This document shows positions 1 to 6,023 of a DNA stretch of 6,567 nt, one piece after another. Within the stretch, counting starts at the first letter, position 1, and each line of letters opens with the position of its first letter. The notes beneath the pieces are model-generated. The model made no database searches, had not been told where the DNA came from, and worked only from the letters and a program-made list of their open reading frames with translations. This DNA comes from an uncultured Oscillospiraceae bacterium (GTDB lineage: Bacteria; Bacillota; Clostridia; Oscillospirales; Oscillospiraceae). Made by a program: the position numbers and the translations under genes. The stretch is from assembly GCA_905233595.1 (NCBI GenBank), contig CAJOFI010000093.1, forward strand, positions 1 to 6,567. The letters run 5' to 3'.

Positions 1-930
1 GCTCGTGATATAGGTGCAGGACGGGACGGGCCAGCCGAAGGAGCCGGTTCCCACCGCCGCCGCGCTTGTGCTCTGCGTCGTCTGCGCCGGCTGCGCCGCC
101 GCCTGGGCTGCCGCTGCCGCCTTTGCCGCCGCTGCGGCCTCGGCCTCGCGGCGCTTGCGCTCTTCCTCCTGGCGCTGCCGCTCCAGCTCTGCCGCGAGCG
201 CCTGCAGCTCGCGCTCCGCCGCCTCTTCCTCGGCGCGGATGGCCTCGACCTCCTCGCGGTTTGCGTCGATGTCGCTCTGCAGGTTCAAAATGAGCTGCGC
301 GGCCTCGTCGATCTCCGCCTCCAGCGTCTCCTGCTGCGCCTGGAGCTCGCGTTTTTTCAGCTCCAGCTCGGTCTTGACGGCCTCGTACTCGCCCTTGACG
401 CGCTCGGTGTTCTCGCGCGCGGCGCGGTAGGCCGCCTCAAGCTGCTTGTCGCTCTCCATGATCTCGCCCACGTCGTCCATCGCGGCGAGAAATTCCGCCA
501 CGCTGGAGGTGCGCAGAACCATGGTCAAAACGCCGTAGCCGCCGTTTTCCTCCATCGCGCGGACGCGGGCGCGGTAGCGCTCCATCTGCTCATTCTCCAG
601 CGCCAGGGCGATCTCGACCTCCCTGGCCTTGGCTTCGATCATCGTGTCGTAGAGGTTGATCTCCTCCTGGTTGAGCTGGATCTCCCGGAGGGTGTAGGCG
701 TTGCGCTCGTCCATGGCGCGCTTGCGCTCCATGACGCCCGCCTGCTCCGATTCGAGCCGATCCACGACCGCCTGCGCCTCCCGGCGCTTGGCGGAGATCG
801 CGTCGCGCTCGGCACGCATGGCGTTGACCTCGTCCTGCGTCACCGCGAAGGCGGAGACGGGCACCGCGCACACAAGCAGCGCGAAAACCATAAGCAGGAC
901 AAGGGACTTGCAAAGGGTAAGGTGTTTCAT
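1..930 (-). CDS. Secreted coiled-coil protein with start of an M23 peptidase domain (EnvC/PcsB-like), 3' end outside window
   Basis: 310 residues are visible, from ATG at 930 to the window edge. Residues 1-29 form a signal peptide (basic start, hydrophobic core 9-22, likely cleavage after SAFA). A charged Glu/Gln/Arg-rich coiled coil follows at about 31-130 and 160-265. Between the arms is the segment YRARVRAMEENGGYG (119-133) and a SVAEFLAAMDD helix. An Ala/Gln/Thr-rich linker covers about 263-297. The final FGWPVPSCTYITS (298-310) matches the first strand of M23/LytM domains, so the zinc site lies beyond the window. The protein is clearly paralogous to the gene just upstream (961-2304), sharing VTQ after the signal peptide, YRAR-R-MEENG, MESDK-LE and the M23 entry. 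It is probably exported and regulated through FtsEX to cut peptidoglycan, which is inferred from family and position. The start is fixed by the signal peptide, but no Shine-Dalgarno is visible. The reading frame is the same as the upstream gene, with one TAA between them. Confidence 0.88.
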   Translation of the reverse strand, partial: MKHLTLCKSLVLLMVFALLVCAVPVSAFAVTQDEVNAMRAERDAISAKRREAQAVVDRLESEQAGVMERKRAMDERNAYTLREIQLNQEEINLYDTMIEAKAREVEIALALENEQMERYRARVRAMEENGGYGVLTMVLRTSSVAEFLAAMDDVGEIMESDKQLEAAYRAARENTERVKGEYEAVKTELELKKRELQAQQETLEAEIDEAAQLILNLQSDIDANREEVEAIRAEEEAAERELQALAAELERQRQEEERKRREAEAAAAAKAAAAAQAAAQPAQTTQSTSAAAVGTGSFGWPVPSCTYITS

Positions 931-960
931 AAGCGTAAGTAAAAGGGTTGCGACTGCTGT

Positions 961-2304
961 TTAGCAGTTCCAATAGGTCAGACCGCTGAAATACTGTGCC
1001 GGGTCAACGGTGCCGCCGTTGATGCGGATCTCAAAGTGGCAGTGGGTACCGGTGGCGTTGCCCGTGGCGCCGAGGTAGGCCACCACGTCCCCCGCGTTGA
1101 CCCACTGGCCGACGCTGACCGCGTTGCCGGAATTGTGCGCGTAGAGCGTCACGTAGCCGTTGCCGTGGTCGATCATGACGTAGTTTCCGTAAGCGCCGCT
1201 GCTCGTGGAGGTGATGACGGTGCCGGACGCCGCCGCGACGATGCTGCCGCCGTCGTTGCCGTAGCCGTCAATGTCCAGCCCCGCGTGGAAGTGCCCGGGT
1301 CGGCTCTCGCCGTAGCGCCCGGTGATGCGCCGGGAGCTGGGCACCGGCCAGGTAAAGCCGGTGACGTTCACCGCAGGCTGCGGGTTCGAGATCTCGCCGC
1401 CGGAGCTCTCGCCCCCGGAGATCTCCCCGGAGCTCCCGGCGGAAGCTCCGCCGGAGGAGCCGCCCTGGTTCTGGTTTGCCGCCGCAGCCGCTGCCGCTGC
1501 CGCTGCCGCCGCTCTGCGCCTTTCCTCCTCAGCGCGCTTCTGCGCCTCGTATTCGGCGATCATCTGCTTGATCTCGGCGTCCGCCGCCGCTTCGGCGTCG
1601 CGCTCCTCGTCGCGCAGGCGCGTGGCCTCCTCAATCTCGTCGGCAAGCTCCGCGAGCTGCGCCGTGGCCGCCTCGATGTTCTCCTGGATCTGCGCCTGCT
1701 CGCGGCGCAGCGCCGCCTGGCGGTCGGCGCACTCGGCGCGCACGGCCTCATACTCGGCCTTCACGCGCTCGCTCTCCTCGCGCGCGGCGCGGTACTGCTC
1801 CTCCAGGCGCTTATCGCTCTCCATCACGTCGTCCATATCGTCGAGCGTGGAGAGGAGCTCCGCAAAGCTCCGCGCGCGCAGCAGCAGCGCCAGCATATCG
1901 TAGGTGCCGTTTTCCTCCATGGAGCGGATGCGGGCGCGGTATTTGCGCCCCTGCTCCTGCTCGATGGCGAGCGCCTGCTCGAGCTCCTCGGTCTTCTGCG
2001 TCACGAGCTCGTCGTACATGTGCAGCTCCTGCGCCACAAGCTCCAGCGCCTCGAGCGAGGCCTGGTTCTGCACCTCCAGGGCGTCCTTCTTTTCCAGAAC
2101 CGTGGCCTCCTGCTCCTGCATCTGGCTGAGGCGCTCCTCGGCCTCCTGCACGCGGGCAGTCAGCTCGTTCTTCTTTTCGCGCAGCGCGTCGATCTGGCTC
2201 TGCGTCACGGCATGAGCCGTCGGCAGCACGCTCAGGATCAGAGAGAGGACCATCACCACCGCCATGATGATCGCGAGAATTTGTACTGCTCTCTTTTGAT
2301 TCAT
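961..2304 (-). CDS. Secreted coiled-coil M23 family metallopeptidase, probable FtsEX-dependent murein hydrolase
   Basis: 447 residues. A signal peptide at 1-32 has probable cleavage after TAHA. Coiled-coil arms lie at about 35-125 and 163-262, joined by the SFAELLSTLDDMDDVMESDK segment (146-165) resembling the hinge of PcsB/CwlO/EnvC-type proteins. A run of 12 alanines (265-276) and a Gly/Ser/Glu linker (281-315) lead into an M23 domain (317-436). All expected M23 residues are present: zinc ligands H340 and D344 (HAGLD), H390 (LYAH), and H421-C-H423 (HCHFEI). It should therefore be a working glycyl-endopeptidase-type peptidoglycan hydrolase, unlike E. coli EnvC, which lacks catalytic residues. 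The start has a good GGGAG 7 nt upstream. It begins 18 nt after the ftsX stop, so co-transcription with ftsEX is likely. In related systems FtsEX recruits and activates the coiled-coil region; that partnership is inferred here. Cleavage bond and substrate cannot be read from the sequence. Confidence 0.93.
   Translation of the reverse strand: MNQKRAVQILAIIMAVVMVLSLILSVLPTAHAVTQSQIDALREKKNELTARVQEAEERLSQMQEQEATVLEKKDALEVQNQASLEALELVAQELHMYDELVTQKTEELEQALAIEQEQGRKYRARIRSMEENGTYDMLALLLRARSFAELLSTLDDMDDVMESDKRLEEQYRAAREESERVKAEYEAVRAECADRQAALRREQAQIQENIEAATAQLAELADEIEEATRLRDEERDAEAAADAEIKQMIAEYEAQKRAEEERRRAAAAAAAAAAAANQNQGGSSGGASAGSSGEISGGESSGGEISNPQPAVNVTGFTWPVPSSRRITGRYGESRPGHFHAGLDIDGYGNDGGSIVAAASGTVITSTSSGAYGNYVMIDHGNGYVTLYAHNSGNAVSVGQWVNAGDVVAYLGATGNATGTHCHFEIRINGGTVDPAQYFSGLTYWNC
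1477..1512 (-). repeat. GCN trinucleotide tract encoding 12 consecutive alanines
   Basis: Twelve alanine codons lie between the coiled coil and the Gly/Ser linker of the M23 peptidase, alternating GCG/GCA-type codons and read as tgc/cgc triplets on the plus strand. The paralogous gene at 1-930 has a comparable but Gln-interrupted alanine stretch at about residues 265-278. The tract probably acts as a spacer, and its length could vary between strains through slippage (inference). Confidence 0.7.
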
Positions 2305-2322
2305 TCCGAATCTCCCGTACTC

Positions 2323-3207
2323 TTATACTTTCAAATAATTGCGGATCGCGTTGACGCCGCCGAAGACGCCCACGAACACGCCGATGCCGAGATAGGCGAT
2401 CAGCATGGGAAGCGCGACGCGCATGAAGGGGATGATGCTGATAAAGCTCCCGGCGAGGGTGCCCATAAGACGGCTCGCGAGCAGGCCGTAAAGCCCCCAC
2501 TCCGCGAGGAAGGCGAGGCCGCCGCCCATCACGCCCAGCGCCAGACCCTCGATGACGAAGGGCAGGCGGATGAAGCTGTTCGTCGCGCCGACCATCTTCA
2601 TGATGCCGATCTCCTCGCGCCGGCCGAAGGTGGCGAGCTTGATGGTGTTGGACATGATGAAGACGGAGACAAAGACCAATATCACCGTCAGCACCAGGGA
2701 GACGACGCTCACGATGTTGCGGATGGTGATGAAGGCGCTGGCGTATTCCAGATGCGCCTTGACCTTCACGATGCCGGGCACGCTCTCAAGCGCGGCCTTG
2801 GTCTGGCTCATGAGCGCGATGTCCGCGAGGTGGACGACGAAGCGGTGCCGGAACACGGTCTCGTCGATGCCGTCGCGAAAATCGCTGTCAAAGTTGTTCA
2901 GAAAGTTGTCCATCGCGACGGCGCGATCCACGAACTCCGCGTCGCTGACGTTGGGGATGGCGTCCACCGCGCTCTGCAGGCTCTGCGCCTGCTCGGCGCT
3001 GTAGGTCTCGTCCACAAGCGCCACGACCTCGTTCTGATCCTCCAGATCGCCGATCAGATGGTCGATGTTCATCGAAAGGAGAAAGACGCTGCCCATGATA
3101 ATCAGGCAGGCCATAATGATCGTAACCGACGCGAAGGACATGAAGCTATGGGTCTTGATGCTCCGGAAGCCCTCGCGGATCAGATAACCGCCTCTACTCA
3201 ATCTCAT
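2323..3207 (-). CDS. ftsX: Cell division ABC transporter-like membrane protein FtsX
   Basis: 294 residues from the chosen start at 3207. The topology is that of FtsX: a cytoplasmic N-terminus (MRLSRGGYLIREGFRSIKTH), TM1 about 23-45, an extracellular domain about 46-162, TM2 163-187, TM3 214-238 and TM4 264-286. The typical cytoplasmic FtsX loop REEIGIMKMVGATNSFIRLP (197-216) precedes TM3. FtsX works with the ATPase FtsE to pass a conformational signal across the membrane to peptidoglycan hydrolases, and the large outer loop is the hydrolase-contact domain in characterised systems. The gene overlaps the ftsE stop by 14 nt, which implies translational coupling, and is followed 18 nt later by a secreted M23 hydrolase. 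An in-frame ATG nine codons upstream (3234) is possible. The 3207 start is preferred because it gives the usual FtsX N-terminus and has a GGATGG about 10 nt upstream. Confidence 0.95.
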   Translation of the reverse strand: MRLSRGGYLIREGFRSIKTHSFMSFASVTIIMACLIIMGSVFLLSMNIDHLIGDLEDQNEVVALVDETYSAEQAQSLQSAVDAIPNVSDAEFVDRAVAMDNFLNNFDSDFRDGIDETVFRHRFVVHLADIALMSQTKAALESVPGIVKVKAHLEYASAFITIRNIVSVVSLVLTVILVFVSVFIMSNTIKLATFGRREEIGIMKMVGATNSFIRLPFVIEGLALGVMGGGLAFLAEWGLYGLLASRLMGTLAGSFISIIPFMRVALPMLIAYLGIGVFVGVFGGVNAIRNYLKV

Positions 3208-3886
3208 AGCCGTAATACCCATCCATTCCGTCACTGATCACGTGACCGCCGTCAATGGAGATCACGCGCTTGGAGAGCGCGTTGACCAGTTCCTTCTCAT
3301 GGGTCACCACCAGCACGGTGGTGCCCATCTCGTTGATTTTCTCAAACAGGAGCATCAGCTCCAGGCTTCTGACCGGGTCGAGGTTGCCGGTCGGCTCGTC
3401 CGCCACGATCATGCGCGGGCTGTTGACGAGCGCGCGGGCGATGGCGACGCGCTGCTGCTCGCCGCCGGACAGCTCGCTCGGCAGGCGCTTTTCCCTGCCC
3501 TCAAGCCCCACCAGCTCCAGCACGTAGGGGACGCGGCGGCTGATCTCCCGCCCGGAAGCGCCGACGACGCGCATGGCGAAGGCCACGTTGTCATAGACGT
3601 TCATGTTCTCGATCAGGCGGTAATCCTGAAAGATGACGCCCAGCGTCCTGCGCACCTTGGGCAGCTTGTGGCGGCGGATCTTGTTCATGTCAAAATCGTT
3701 GACGATGACCTTGCCGGAATCCGCCCGCACCTCACCGGTGATGAGCTTCATGAGCGTGGTCTTGCCGGAGCCGGAGGGGCCGACCAGGAACACGAACTCC
3801 CCCTCGTCGATCATCAGATCCACGCCGTCGAGCGCAACGGTGCCGCTGCTGTCGTAGACCTTGGTGACATTCTTCATGCGAACCAT
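3194..3886 (-). CDS. ftsE: Cell division ATP-binding protein FtsE
   Basis: 230 residues, the normal length for FtsE. All ABC ATPase motifs are intact: Walker A GPSGSGKTT (36-44), Q-loop glutamine 87 in FQDYRLI, signature LSGGEQQR (139-146), Walker B MIVADEPTGNLD (159-170) and H-loop H196 in VVTHE. FQDYRLI and the DEPTGNLD stretch are typical of FtsE rather than LolD/MacB-type ATPases, and the adjacent ftsX settles the identity. It hydrolyses ATP on the inner face of the membrane to drive the FtsX-dependent switch on murein hydrolases during division or elongation. The ATG at 3886 has GGAGG 9 nt upstream, and the N-terminus MVRMKNVTKVY matches the family. It starts 29 nt after the stop of the regulator gene, so it is probably read from the promoter at 5063-5091. 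No separate promoter was seen in that 29-nt gap. Confidence 0.97.
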   Translation of the reverse strand: MVRMKNVTKVYDSSGTVALDGVDLMIDEGEFVFLVGPSGSGKTTLMKLITGEVRADSGKVIVNDFDMNKIRRHKLPKVRRTLGVIFQDYRLIENMNVYDNVAFAMRVVGASGREISRRVPYVLELVGLEGREKRLPSELSGGEQQRVAIARALVNSPRMIVADEPTGNLDPVRSLELMLLFEKINEMGTTVLVVTHEKELVNALSKRVISIDGGHVISDGMDGYYGYEIE

Positions 3887-3915
3887 AGAAAACTTCCTCC
3901 AAAGGGTGATGCTTT

Positions 3916-4978
3916 TTAATACTTGGCCGTGCTGAGCGAGTCAAGGTACTGCTTGACCATCATGGCGACCTTGAAGACGATGGCGTGGTCGAACTCCCGC
4001 AGGTCGAGCCCGGTGATCTTCTTGATCTTCTCCAGGCGGTAGACCAGGGTGTTGCGGTGCACGTAGAGCTTGCGCGAGGTCTCCGAGACGTTGAGGTTAT
4101 TCTCGAAGAAGCGGTTGATGGTCTCAAGCGTGTCCTCATCGAGCGTCTCGATGGGGTTTTTCTTGAAGACCTCGTTGAGGAACATCTCGCAGAGCGTGGT
4201 GGGGAGCTGATAGATGATGCGCCCCAGGCCGAGGTTCTCGTAGTTGATGATGGTCTTGTCGCTTTCAAAGACGCGGCCGACGTCGATGGCGACCTGCGCC
4301 TCCTTATAGCGGTCGGCCAGCTCCCGCAGGTGGTTTGCGTTGGTGCTCACGCCGATGACGCTGCGGATGCCCAGCTGCCTTGAGGATCTCCTCATGCGCC
4401 TCGGGCGAGGAGAGGGATTTGACGACCACCACGTCGGTCTCATTGATGTTGAGCACGAAGTCCTTCTGCCGGTCGGGGAAGAGGCGCTGAATAACCTCCA
4501 TCGCCGCGACGTCGGAGTGATCGGTCTGCCGCACGAGCAGGACGCTGCGCGGCTCATCGGTGACGAAGTGCAGCTCCTTGGCGCGCACGTACACGTCCCC
4601 GGGCAGGATGTTGTCGGAGATGATGTTTTTTACGAAGGCAGCCTTGTTGTGCTTCTCCTCGTAATTGCTGCGCGCCTCGTTGAAGGCGACGGCAGATACG
4701 GCGCAGATCGTTTTCGCCGCCTGGTCAGCCCCCTCCACGAAGGCGGCAAAGTCCAGCTTTCCGCCCTCGTTGCCCAGGGCGCAGTAGCTGCGGCTGTCGG
4801 TACAGACCACCTTGTCCGTCCCGTCAAAGGCGTAGGCATGAAAATCGTCAAGGCGGGAGCCGATGATCGCAAGCTCGCTGCTCGCCACCACGAAGCCCTG
4901 TTCATCGACCACACCGATGGTGCGGTCAACGGCGTCCTTCATTTGAATGATCACATTTTGGAAGATTCTGCTGGACAT
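3916..4978 (-). pseudogene. CdaR/PucR-type helix-turn-helix regulator, split by a frameshift
   Basis: Two consecutive reading frames together make one regulator of about 353 residues. The first runs from ATG at 4978 (AGGAGG 7 nt upstream) through about residue 200 (HEEILKA) and then drifts into Arg/Pro-rich nonsense, stopping at 4304. The second frame takes over at about 4377 (QLGIRSVIGVSTNANH) and continues to TAA at 3916. The C-terminus holds a PucR-type HTH (HTH_30-like): NLNVSETSRKLYVHRNTLVY followed by RLEKIKKITGLDL, and before it the usual YKEAQVAIDVGRVFE element. The N-terminus (MSSRIFQNVIIQMKDAVDRT, then IGVVDEQGFVVAS) resembles CdaR-like ligand-sensing domains. Such proteins bind DNA in response to small molecules; the ligand here is unknown. 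It leads the ftsEX-hydrolase operon and could regulate it. The indel lies within about 4373-4387. It may be a real lesion or a sequencing/assembly error, since both halves look well conserved. Confidence 0.8.
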
Positions 4979-4990
4979 ATTGATGCCTCC

Positions 4991-5050
4991 TCAATCCTGC
5001 GGTGGGGCAGTTCGTGGGAAAGGCTTGGCGAAAATGCCATACCCCCGCAT
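4991..5050 (-). other. Possible 19-codon leader ORF ahead of the regulator (low confidence)
   Basis: ATG at 5050 opens a short frame reading MRGYGIFAKPFPRTAPPQD and ending in TGA at 4991-4993, immediately before the AGGAGG of the regulator gene. An AGGA lies 6 nt upstream of the ATG. The predicted transcription start (about 5056) would place most of that site outside the mRNA, so translation would have to be near-leaderless. There is no homology evidence; chance is a fair explanation. Confidence 0.2.
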
Positions 5051-5062
5051 TTCTCTTCCTAC

Positions 5063-5091
5063 ATAATAACTCCAAACCTTGTGATTTTCAA
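5063..5091 (-). promoter_or_regulatory. Sigma-A-type promoter of the regulator-ftsEX-M23 operon
   Basis: On the minus strand, -35 TTGAAA (5086-5091) and -10 TATTAT (5063-5068) are separated by exactly 17 nt, each matching 5 of 6 consensus bases. An A/T-rich stretch just upstream (about 5105-5130) could serve as an UP element. Transcription would begin near 5056, giving a leader of about 77 nt before the ATG at 4978. It is the only good promoter found ahead of the five-gene minus-strand run. Confidence 0.8.
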
Positions 5092-5145
5092 TAGAAATCA
5101 GCGGGATTTTTTGTTAATTTTTTTGAAAAGCTGTCTTAAGCGCTC

Positions 5146-5175
5146 AAAAAGCCCCGGGAAAGCGGGGACATTTTT
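5146..5175 (-). terminator. Intrinsic terminator of the pseudouridine synthase gene
   Basis: A CCCCG/CGGGG stem (5163-5167 with 5152-5156) and a 6-nt loop is followed on the minus strand by five T residues (5146-5150). A run of A on the other side (5171-5175 read on minus) can extend the stem, so the element may work in both directions. It starts about 18 nt after the rsuA-type stop codon and lies before the next promoter, separating the two transcription units. Confidence 0.75.
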
Positions 5176-5192
5176 GACGATTTACCCATGGT

Positions 5193-5864
5193 TCATGCCT
5201 TGAACAGAGTGCACAAATCCTCTTCCGTCAGCTCCCGGACGCCTCCGGCGCCCAAATCGTCGGGCAAGCGCAGGCCGCCGATGGATACCCGGCGCAGCGC
5301 GAGCACCGGTTTTCCCCGGCTGGCGAGCATCCTGCGCACCTGATGGTACTTCCCTTCCATCACGGTGACGGCGCATTTGCCGCCGCCCAGGAGCGTAAGC
5401 TCCGCCGGGAGGCACTGCGTCCCGTCCCGCAGGAGGATTCCCCGGGAAAAGGCCAGCGCGTCCTGCTCGTCCGCTTCGCCCTCTACCTCTGCATAATACC
5501 TTTTTTTGACGCAGGATTTTGGCGAAATGACGCGATGGGCAAATTCTCCGTCGTCGGTGAGCAGCAGCAGCCCGCTCGTATCCTTGTCGAGCCGCCCCAC
5601 CGGGAAAAGCCCCATGCGCTTCAAGTCCGGCGGCAGCAGGTCGAGCACGGTCTGCTGGCGCTTATCCTCCGTCGCGGTCACGACGCCCACGGGCTTATCC
5701 ATCATATAATAATGGAAGCGCCGATAGCCGACGCGCTCCCCGTCGAGCGGCCTCTCCACCGCGCCGTCTACCGTGACGCGCCCCGCGCGGATCATCTCGC
5801 GCAAGTCCTTCCGGGAGGCCACGCCCTCATCCGCCAGAAGCTTATCCAGCCGCAGCATTGCCAT
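5193..5864 (-). CDS. Pseudouridine synthase of the RsuA/RluB/RluE/RluF family, with S4 domain
   Basis: 223 residues. An N-terminal S4 RNA-binding domain (about 3-45: LRLDKLLADEGVASRKDLRE, then GRVTVDG) is followed by the catalytic fold opening with YYMMDKPVGVVTAT (52-65). The catalytic motif GRLDKDTSGLLLLT (90-103) carries the nucleophile D93. The family motif EGKYHQVRRML (170-180) is intact. It should isomerise a uridine in ribosomal RNA to pseudouridine. Length and the short S4-core layout fit RsuA (16S rRNA) or the small-family RluB/E/F (23S rRNA) about equally, so no symbol is assigned. ATG at 5864 has AGGAG 8 nt upstream; an ATG two codons later is less well placed. It has its own promoter and terminator. 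No link to the neighbouring cell-wall operon is evident. Confidence 0.93.
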   Translation of the reverse strand: MAMLRLDKLLADEGVASRKDLREMIRAGRVTVDGAVERPLDGERVGYRRFHYYMMDKPVGVVTATEDKRQQTVLDLLPPDLKRMGLFPVGRLDKDTSGLLLLTDDGEFAHRVISPKSCVKKRYYAEVEGEADEQDALAFSRGILLRDGTQCLPAELTLLGGGKCAVTVMEGKYHQVRRMLASRGKPVLALRRVSIGGLRLPDDLGAGGVRELTEEDLCTLFKA

Positions 5865-5894
5865 CTACGCCACTCCTTCGCGTTTGTACTTTAC

Positions 5895-5922
5895 ATAATA
5901 CCACATTTTTACCAAATTGCAA
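5895..5922 (-). promoter_or_regulatory. Extended -10 promoter of the pseudouridine synthase gene
   Basis: On the minus strand, -10 TATTAT (5895-5900) is preceded by TGG, giving the TGn extended -10 motif. A -35-like TTGCAA lies at 5917-5922 with a 16-nt spacer. The predicted start near 5888 leaves a short leader of about 24 nt containing the AGGAG of the gene. The -35 matches only 4 of 6 consensus bases, which the extended -10 may offset. Confidence 0.65.
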
Positions 5923-5965
5923 CCTTTTATTGTCGATTTGTCTCTATTTTTTCTCATAAAAAGAT

Positions 5966-5998
5966 TCCCTTCCGCATAGGAATAGGAAGGGAGGTGAT
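5966..5998 (+). promoter_or_regulatory. Strong ribosome binding site partly buried in a hairpin, upstream of the DUF4830-like gene
   Basis: GGGAGGTGAT (5989-5998) is close to a full match to the 16S anti-Shine-Dalgarno. TCCCTTCC (5966-5973) and GGAAGGGA (5985-5992) are perfect complements around an 11-nt loop, so folding would cover the first half of the site. The codon at normal spacing is ACG (6003), not ATG, GTG or TTG. A hairpin that limits translation is plausible but unproven. Confidence 0.5.
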
Positions 5999-6023
5999 TT
6001 TTACGGGAAAAACCGAGCTTGTG

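Noticed and set aside
14..430. Plus-strand Ser/Ala-rich open frame.
   Set aside because: Mirror of the coiled-coil M23 gene on the minus strand: its Ser/Arg/Ala composition is what antisense Glu/Ala/Gln codons give.
590..973. Minus-strand frame starting with MELLNSSRNPF near the end of the M23 peptidase gene.
   Set aside because: It is out of frame with the signal peptide and coiled coil that start at 930, and is Arg/Gly/Ala-rich without any family pattern.
1380..1512. Repetitive GC-rich block considered as a CRISPR-like or tandem repeat array.
   Set aside because: It is low-complexity coding sequence: the Gly/Ser/Glu linker and poly-alanine run of the M23 peptidase, with no spacer structure.
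1036..3237. A 733-codon open frame on the plus strand.
   Set aside because: It lies antisense to ftsX and the M23 peptidase, has His/Asp/Val/Arg-biased composition typical of reverse-complement GC-rich coding DNA, no ribosome binding site and no recognisable domain.
4370..4390. Programmed +1 frameshifting as the explanation for the split regulator.
   Set aside because: No slippery codon next to a stop, rare-codon pause or stimulatory Shine-Dalgarno-like element is evident; an indel or sequence error is simpler.
4340..5203. Plus-strand 287-codon frame across the regulator and promoter region.
   Set aside because: It is antisense to the conserved regulator halves and runs through a promoter and a terminator; its tail reads AT-rich intergenic DNA.
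5343..6020. In-frame upstream extension of the DUF4830-like gene, giving a 372-residue protein.
   Set aside because: The extension is antisense to the pseudouridine synthase and crosses its promoter. The membrane anchor and the strong ribosome binding site place the true start near 5994-6024.
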